This document shows, piece by piece, positions 57,061 to 64,000 of a DNA stretch of 64,000 nucleotides (within the stretch, counting starts at the first letter, position 1; each line of letters begins with the position of its first letter). This DNA is from Jacaranda mimosifolia. Taxonomy: Eukaryota > Streptophyta > Magnoliopsida > Lamiales > Bignoniaceae. The DNA is taken from NCBI GenBank assembly GCA_018894105.1, contig CM032117.1:52300503-52364502 (forward strand), read 5' to 3'. The notes under the pieces were generated by a model. That model searched no databases and had not been told where the DNA came from. It saw only the letters and a list, made by a program, of their open reading frames with translations. The translations under genes were made by a program, and so were the position numbers.

Positions 57061-57863
57061 TCTCTCTCTAGAAATAAAACCCTGATCAGGACTCTCTCTG
57101 TCTTTCTCTCTCCTCCCATATGTCGTCTATCTATATCCTATTTCCTATATACTCAGCAGAAAGAAAGAAGAAAGAAACATAGAACTCCACAATCAAAAAA
57201 CAAAGAAAGAGTCCACACCACCCAACTCTCTCTCCAATGGCCCAGCTGGACCAAAATTTATGTAGAAGAAAAACAAAAAAGAATAGAGAGGCAGGGAAAG
57301 AGGGAAAGACTGAGTATTCTAGAGAGAGAAAGTGAGGGGATGTCTTCAAATGTCCTCCAAATTAACCAAAACCCACCTCACACACAACACCAAAAAGCAG
57401 ATAAGTTGCTTGCCACAATTGCCCTTCTGCAACCCCCCAAAAGATCCCCATCTTCATCATCAACTTCACTGTCTTTCCAAACAACTATGTTTTTATTTTT
57501 TCCCGAATTATGTGGGCTTTTTCGGCCTTTGCCTTGGTCAGAATTTTTTCACAGAGAAAACAGGAAAGCAAAGAAAGAACCTTCCCACCTCCCTCCCCCC
57601 ACCCCTCTCTATTTTCTCTCTCTTTTTTCTGTCCTATCTATCTCTCTACTCTATCTTTTCTTTCTCTACATACAAACCCCCTTTCTTTATTGCTTGTCCA
57701 ACTCTCTTTCATATTCATCTCTATCACCAAAGACCTATTTTCTTGTTTTCCTCCCCCCCTCTCTGCTCAACAGCTGCCCCAAATATTTATACATATATTA
57801 ACGGTCTGATCATCTTCAAGATCGCAACTTTTTGTTAAAGGACTTCTTTTGTTTTGTGATCTG
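57060..57863 (+). promoter_or_regulatory. CT-rich 5' leader with upstream ORF
   Basis: Pyrimidine-rich sequence (CTCTCTCT, TTTCTCTC) typical of plant leaders precedes the start codon. An ATG at 57340 opens a 153-codon frame ending at 57801, 62 bp before the main ATG. Its residues are Ser/Pro/Leu/Phe-rich without a recognised domain. If the leader includes 57340, main-ORF translation needs leaky scanning or reinitiation, unless the leader is spliced or starts later. Confidence 0.45.
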
Positions 57864-60625
57864 ATGTCGAAGAAGAGAAAAGGGGTGGTTTTGGAATCAA
57901 CGCCACCTTATGGTGTTGGGGTGTATGAGGATGCTAAGGCCAGGTTGAAGCATCAGACTCTTATGCAGGACTATGAGGAGTTGCAAAAGGTACTCTCTTT
58001 TGTTGTGGATTTTGTTTATCTTTTGTTATTTGCGAGATCTGATGCTTCCTTTGATTATTTGCTTCTGGGTTTTGCTCTTGGACGTATGAATTGCTCAGAT
58101 GCCGGACTTTGGGTGTGTTTTCTTTGTGATTTCAAGATTTTCTTTTGAGGGGATTGATCTGTGGTTTTAACTGTTGGTTCTTTGTGATTCTTCCCTTGGA
58201 TTTCTTGAATAATTTTTATACGTTTTTGTCTTTTGGTGATGTTTTCTGATTTTCACTAGTGTGTTTTCAATTTATTGGGTAGTAGATGTTCTTCTTGAAA
58301 TTCTTGAAAATATCGCCTGATTTTTGTCCTTGTTATCAATTGATTTTTTGATAGTCTGTTAATTCCTTATTTCATACTTGTACTCTCTTTTCTTAAGCTG
58401 ATCTCTTGTTATTTGTTCTTCTCTTCCTTGGTGGAGGTTCCTGTGGTTTTATAAAGCATTCTCTTTGCTCTCTCAGGCAAGAGTTTTACGTTTTGAGGGG
58501 TTTTAAGATAATTTGCTCACTTGGTCTGCGTTTTTCTACGTGGGGCCCTTGAATTTGAGATTCAGTTCATTATCAAGTTCTCCAAATTTCAGAGAATATT
58601 AGTTTGATTTTCTCTTGTTAGATCTGTTTAATTCCCCCTGAATAATTAAGTTAAATTGAGTGGCTGCTGTCGTGTAGATTTCGGTGCTATGACTGATTTT
58701 CTAATAAGTGCCTCTTGTGCTTTTCTAATTAATTTTAAGATGTCCTGGCAGGCTTATGCTTCCATATTTGACTAAATATAATGCATTAAGAAGCTAAATC
58801 ACCATTGAATTTTTGAAATTAAGATTCTCCTGTTGCTTTAGTGGTTAGTTCATTGACCTAGTGCCCACCAATTATCTGGTGAGTAATTTTGAATTTGACC
58901 ATCTTGCAGGAAGCTGATGTTATGAGAAGCAAATTGGAGGCGGCTAAACAGAGGAAGCTGATACTTGCTGCTGAAGTTCGGTATGCAGTCCATTTCCTTA
59001 TTGTAAATATTCTGAAGAGTTTTTGATCGTAAAAATGCAGTTTATAGTCATTAATTGTTATTTATATACAAAATGTTTGTTTATTTGCTCTACACTTGGA
59101 TGCCATATTAGTGGAGAATTACTTAATAACTTAGTTCTCTTCTTGTGTTTCTCAAGTATTCTAGCGCTTTGTGTTTCTTTCTTGGACTGTATTTTGGCGT
59201 AATGGAATTGCGTAATGGAATTGCTTTTACATAGCAGTGCTAGTTTGATTAGCAATGGGAGTGAGTTGTAAATACGACCATGGATTTCAATCATGTTTGG
59301 GAGGGTGTATGGCTAAGCTTATTTAAAATATCTTATATAGGAGCAGTTTTTTGAACTTGTAACGAGCTCTTAAAGTGTTTGGATAAAATAAAATAAGATC
59401 CTCGAGTTTGTAAAATGTTCGTAATGCCAATTTTGTAATTATATGATTAAAATTATACTAGTTTGTTAAAATCTCAAAACTAAGTTAGGAAATCGTTGCT
59501 TTTTCCGAAAGAGCTTATAAGACCCCTGCATCTTACTTTGACAGCTTGAAGATCATTTTCTAAAAATTATAACGTCTCATAATATGTTTTAAATAGTTTA
59601 TAACCTCACCCAAAAACCCTCTAATATATGCGTGCCTGCATTTGCAATTAACAATTAAGATTGTTGCTGACTGTTCATTTGTTGCAGCTGTAGTAAGATT
59701 CTTCCATGATTATCTATTTTCACATACAGTATAGTTGGATAAGTAATTTGAAGTTATGCCATATCTTCTTTTAGCCACATTGATTCTGGTTGCACTGATT
59801 GGTCTCTCACTATAATCCTCAGGTTTCTGCGAAGAAGATATAAATACCTTGTGAAAACAAAGAATACGAGTTCATCACAAGAACAAAGACTCGTACAAGC
59901 ACCAAACTCGCTTAAGCAAACGAAAATCGTGAAGGAACAGGCTTTCAGCAGGAAAGAAGCAAGTAAGCGTAAATTACCTCTAGTTCCAGAACCAAACCCG
60001 AAAAAGAAACATTATATTGGTAAACAAGTTGCCGTGCGCAATGTGTTCCCAGTAACTGATCAGGCTCATAAGAAAATACGATACGGTGGAGAAGACGCCA
60101 CCAGACACAGTTTGACTCCGGTTTCTGAAGTGAACCACAAAGGAAGAATACATATCAGGAAAGAAGCTTTGGCCACGCACATGACCCCAATTCTTGACAA
60201 AGACCAAAAGGAAAGAATGCTTGGTGCAAATGATGCAGTTTTAAGGAATTCAATTGCTGCTTTTGATTTGAACCTGGAGAGTAATCCTAGTGGAAAAGAA
60301 ACTTCTTTGCCAAGCCGAGCTCCAATATTTGACTTGAATGAAATCTCGGTGGGTGATTAGAGTTGCCCTGAAATTTCCACTTAGAAAATTTTCATTTACT
60401 GTGTTTTAATTGTTCTCTATTATTTAACAGACAGGGGATGAGGATTTCCAGAATAATGTTGAGGCAGTGAAGTTCGAGGAAGCAAAAAAAAGTTTAATCA
60501 AAGGTATAAATGATGAGCAGCAAAACGATTTGAAGTTGTCTGTCTGTCGAAATGCTGGGGAAGGTTCATCTCGCGTGGGGAAGCGGAAAATTTCGTGGCA
60601 GGACCCAGTTGCTTTGAGAGTTTGA
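57864..60625 (+). CDS. Basic nuclear-type protein with coiled coil and two DLN (EAR-like) motifs (4 exons, 305 aa)
   Basis: Exons 57864-57989, 58910-58980, 59823-60348 and 60431-60625 join with GT-AG borders in an open frame of 918 nt. The protein starts MSKKRKGVVLES (basic cluster). Residues of about 22-75 are a charged helix (ARLKHQTLMQDYEELQKEAD, then AAEVRFLRRRYKYLVK) likely to form a coiled coil. A Lys/Arg-rich middle has NLS-like KRKLPLVPEPNPKKKH. Two DLN motifs follow: FDLNLE (about 213-218) and FDLNEIS (235-241). It ends near GKRKISWQDPVALRV. DLN/EAR motifs recruit TOPLESS-type corepressors in plants, so a role in transcriptional repression is inferred. No DNA-binding domain was recognised and I cannot name the family. 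Reading through the last donor (G|GTGGGTG) adds three residues and a stop, so retention would remove the C-terminal 64. Confidence 0.85.
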
Positions 60626-63237
60626 TGCACTCTTGTTGTCAACACAACTGAAGAACCAACAAGTACTAGGTGACCGAAGGACTTGTAGAAATGCCTCCCA
60701 TATGGTGGCTTTCACTTGCCCCTTAAATCTGTAGGTTTGTGCAATTCCTTATATATAGATGAACTAGCTAGTTATATCTAGTACTATACAGAATGATCTA
60801 TTAGTAGCAATTGGATGTGACAAGTAAAGAATCTACTCTATAGTTTACTGGGCTTGATGCTTAGAATTAGTAACTTGTTTCGCTCATTGGATGGAATGAC
60901 TGAGCAATTTTGAGATATATGCTTTGGTACAACGCATGAATTATATCATATGTTTTCCCGTGTCATTTTTCTTGTCGTGGGGAAATGCATTGCTTTGTAT
61001 GAGAAATATATTGCCTGCCTCTGCAATGGCTTGCATTGTAGTATTTTGCTGGCTGGCTGTTTTGAGGGAAAACTTGGTCTTAAGCATTGGTTTTCATGTT
61101 ATGAGGCAGGTTATTGGAATGGCACTATCGACAATTTTCACAAGCCAGATACCAACTTGCACGGGTTATTTACTTCTTGTTTCTTCTATAACGTGAATGA
61201 ACGAAAGAAAAAGAACTAGACGTGAAAGAATCTTACCAGAATTCAGTTCAAGACAAGTTTTAAAGAAACCTGTACTGTTGTTGCTGTCTTTGTTCTATTG
61301 AAAAGGGGGAAGAATATGAGCCATATATAGATGATGAAGATACATTTTGGTTGGCCGACTGTTGTTTTTCTATTGTCAGATGGCCTACTTTATTTGAATT
61401 TTGAAGGAGAAAACAAGAGTTAACAACCTAGGAATCGAAAGATAAGACCTACGGACAAAGCAGAAGCATCGAAAGATTCTATTCTTACATTATTATGTGT
61501 GGAAAATTAAAGAAAGCTTGTTTCAATCCACAGTAGATCCTCTACTAAATTCTTTATTCGATCACTTGATGTGTTTGTGTCAAATGTATTAGATTTTCAA
61601 TCAATTATTTATGTGAAGAAGTTTTTGATACAAATATGATAAAAGATTTAAATTGGCTTCAATCTTGTGGTGGTACCTGATCAATCTGTTTCTAGGCTGT
61701 GGGGGGGATGACAAATATCATAGTCTAATAGCATCCTTGTGATGCCATAGTGAAAAGAATTGGGGTGAGAAAATGCTGCAACTTTCCTGATCTCTTCAAC
61801 ATAGTGAATTTTTATTTTCGTATAGGACCACGAGTTTTACTGGGGCAAATCGCATATTATTCTCTCTTTCTTTTCTTGTTCCTAGAATTTTATTTTTCAC
61901 TAATTTCTAACTGCATTCATATATTCTGAGATTTCATTAAATTTTCATAAACTTTTTCTCTAGCACCTTTTCCACGTGACACCGTAGAGGCAGGCCATCA
62001 CATATAAATTGATTACTATTTACTACTATTGACTTTAGAAAAATTCAGTACTCGGGTAAAAGAGAGATTGGATAGGGAGACCAAAAGGCAAAAGGACAGA
62101 CAATTTTAAGGAGTTTTTGCCCAAGTGATGGAAATATGGAGAACAAAAGTTGAAGAAAGGCTTTGTAGACTTATAATCAATGAATAATTATGAAACGGGG
62201 CTATCGAGATATTCAATCTTTGCAGATGAAATTATATTTTTCTACACATATATTTTGAGCTCTTCAGATTTAAACTCTAAACATCACAAATTTTATACAA
62301 CCAACTGATATAACTGCTAATTGATTGATATAAATTGTTTTTCTTTTACTGGTTAGTATGGTCACAATGAGGACAAAGAGAGTGACGGATTAAGGTGAAT
62401 GAAAAAAGATAATGTCCTTAAAAGCGGCGTAAAAAGACTGAAAACTCCTTCAAAAGCGGTATAAAAAGACCGACAAAGCTCCATAATATCCCAGGTGTAA
62501 TTTTAAGCCGTTCGTGGACTATTAGGATTGGAAGATCACAAATCATAATTGTCATTTTGTAGACCCCAAACAATTTTTCCAGATGCTCATTCCTGATTTC
62601 TCAGGACCTGCAACTTTGAGTTCCACTAGAAAACAATATCATATAGATAAAAACGTAACTTACTTTAGAATTAAAGTGAGAATTGACTCCATTGACCTCA
62701 TTATTGAAGATTACCCGTGTCCTCGTACTCTTTAAAAGAAGGGAAAAAGAAAATATAAATTCTGAAAGACTACTTGGTAATTAATTTCACAAGGTATAAC
62801 TTTTATAAATAGAATAATAGGGTGAAGCAACGTAAAATTTAAGATCTTTTCCGGTACATGATGATGAAGAGTATATATTGTTAAATTTTATACATAAAAT
62901 ATGATAGTAGTTTTTACAATTACAATTGGCTCATAATCTTTTAAATGCATAGTTTTCAAAACCAAGGGAGCCACCAAAGCTTAATTAAAAATGTCATATT
63001 TGGTAACATAATAATTTAGTGTATTTAATAAAATATTAGAAGGGATTTATTTTTCAAATGCATTAGTTTTTGATAGATAAGTTATGAGGATCTTATTTAA
63101 AAATATCCAAACCTACTTTCAATTCATGATTCAGTCCCATCCATCCACTTTATAGTTTTAACTTCCTTCTGCAATTTTTAATTTATAGTTTACTCGCCAC
63201 TCACTTGATTTCATCATAATGGCCCCACAAGTCTTAT
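60626..63237. other. Intergenic region downstream of the DLN-protein gene
   Basis: First part is 3' UTR. No other gene seen; short frames at 60924-61219 have no family signal. A ~35-bp tandem duplication (TTAAAAGCGGCGTAAAAAGA, then TCAAAAGCGGTATAAAAAGA) lies at about 62417-62472. Confidence 0.55.
61545..61650. mobile_element. Fold-back MITE-like repeat, copy 4 (partial)
   Basis: TGTGTCAAATGTATTAGATT and TTTCAATCAATTATTTATGT match the inner parts of the 26.4- and 30.1-kb copies. The outer arms are not recognisable. Confidence 0.4.

Positions 63238-63240
<3 letters not shown>

Positions 63241-63280
<40 letters not shown>
63241..63280. repeat. (CT)20 microsatellite
   Basis: Uninterrupted CT run directly upstream of a TATA-like box; a (CTT)n follows at 63391-63423. 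Confidence 0.97.
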
Positions 63281-63285
<5 letters not shown>

Positions 63286-63293
63286 AGTTTACA

Positions 63294-63300
63294 TATAAAT
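63294..63300 (+). promoter_or_regulatory. TATA-like box and CT-rich leader of a putative transcript
   Basis: TATAAAT is followed by CTTTCTCTC and a pyrimidine-rich stretch up to about 63425, the arrangement of a plant core promoter and leader. The downstream sequence has only short ORFs. Confidence 0.4.
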
Positions 63301-63457
63301 ACTTTCTCTCTATATTTACATACCCAAATTTTCTCTCTACCTCTCTCTCCCCGCAAACGCCTCTCTTCTGCAGATACACCAAGGCATTTCCTTCTTCTTC
63401 TTCTTCTTCTTCTTCTTCTTCTTGTTTATTTTTCCGTCATTATCAACTTGTTTCTTG

Positions 63458-63613
63458 ATGGGTCTTGTCATAGGCCCTCACCATTTGTTGTGGTGGAAAG
63501 AGAGACTAGCCTATACAAGCAACAAAGAAATTGAGGATTCTCTTTTCTTTTATGTTGGAAAAGTCCTATTTCTTTTAGCAGTACTAATAACAGCCAAGAA
63601 CTCACCTACTTAG
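63458..63613 (+). CDS. Small ORF in putative transcript (51 aa), uncertain
   Basis: First ATG downstream of the TATA-like box. It encodes MGLVIGPHHLLWWKERLAY followed by a hydrophobic segment (FFYVGKVLFLLAVLI) that could be a membrane helix. A second short ORF (63652-63765, 37 aa, MGSSKDLGLKVYIEEGMEIE) follows. AATAAA occurs at 63979-63984. Neither has a recognised family, so the transcript could be non-coding or continue outside the window. Confidence 0.25.
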   Translation: MGLVIGPHHLLWWKERLAYTSNKEIEDSLFFYVGKVLFLLAVLITAKNSPT

Positions 63614-64000
63614 TGAGAAACTAACAACTAACATATAAATAGGATTTGGAGATGGGTTCAAGTAAAGATTTGGGGTTGAAGGTGTATATTGAAGAGGGGA
63701 TGGAAATAGAATTGATGAGTGTTGCTCAACGTTCATGGACCTCCAAGATTTCTTTTTACAATTAAAGAGAAAAGCAATTAGGATTCGGATTCTGAAGGAG
63801 AGAAATCAAGAAGCAACAGAAAAAGGTCAATAACAACCATTTCATTGCATATATATAGTTGTATGCAATATATGGATATATTGTACTATTCTTTTAGTGT
63901 ATAAAATAATCATGAATTACTGTTATTTTTCAGCCATAGAGCATATTTATATTTGGAGTTATTTTGTATTGTACTGCAAATAAAAAAAATAGTAACTCAT

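Overview
The window looks like nuclear DNA of a eudicot plant. It is AT-rich, its genes have GT-AG introns, and it carries plant LTR retrotransposons, MITEs, SINEs and many microsatellites. There are no operons, ribosome binding sites, CRISPR arrays or rRNA genes. I cannot name the species from sequence alone.

Three protein genes are well supported, all on the + strand. The first (2096-3227, 2 exons) encodes a small secreted cysteine-rich peptide of the plant defensin type. The second (28403-34962, 9 exons, 457 codons) encodes a complete type II serine carboxypeptidase-like protein with its whole catalytic triad. Its introns hold SINEs and fold-back MITE-like repeats. The third (57864-60625, 4 exons, 305 codons) encodes a basic, probably nuclear protein with an N-terminal coiled coil and two DLN (EAR-like) motifs. 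It has a long CT-rich leader that contains a 153-codon upstream ORF. A possible fourth transcript starts near 63.3 kb and has only short ORFs.

Transposable elements fill much of the rest. At 4166-11936 (+) is a gypsy-like element with 3-kb LTRs and only a decayed gag between them, the structure called TR-GAG. At 14411-23023 (-) is a relative with matching LTR sequence, a decayed gag and a piece of reverse transcriptase. At 35.2-38.6 kb (-) is a truncated Ty1/copia remnant; its LTR is split by a TIR element (36844-38280) that carries a very GC-rich island. At 41244-52051 (-) is a complete but decayed Ty3/gypsy Tat-type element with a perfect 5-bp target duplication, gag, protease, RT, two RNase H regions and integrase.

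The most interesting feature lies between integrase and the 3' LTR of the Tat-type element. An extra gene runs antisense to pol, with its own TATA box, at least one good intron, a 250-codon ORF and a poly(A) signal, followed by a tandem array of roughly 75-87 bp units. Antisense extra ORFs and 3' tandem repeats are known in the Tat lineage. The complete antisense transcription unit is still the best candidate here for an under-described system.

Gene boundaries are splice-site predictions read by eye. Transposon boundaries rest on TG..CA ends, PBS/PPT sites and target duplications.
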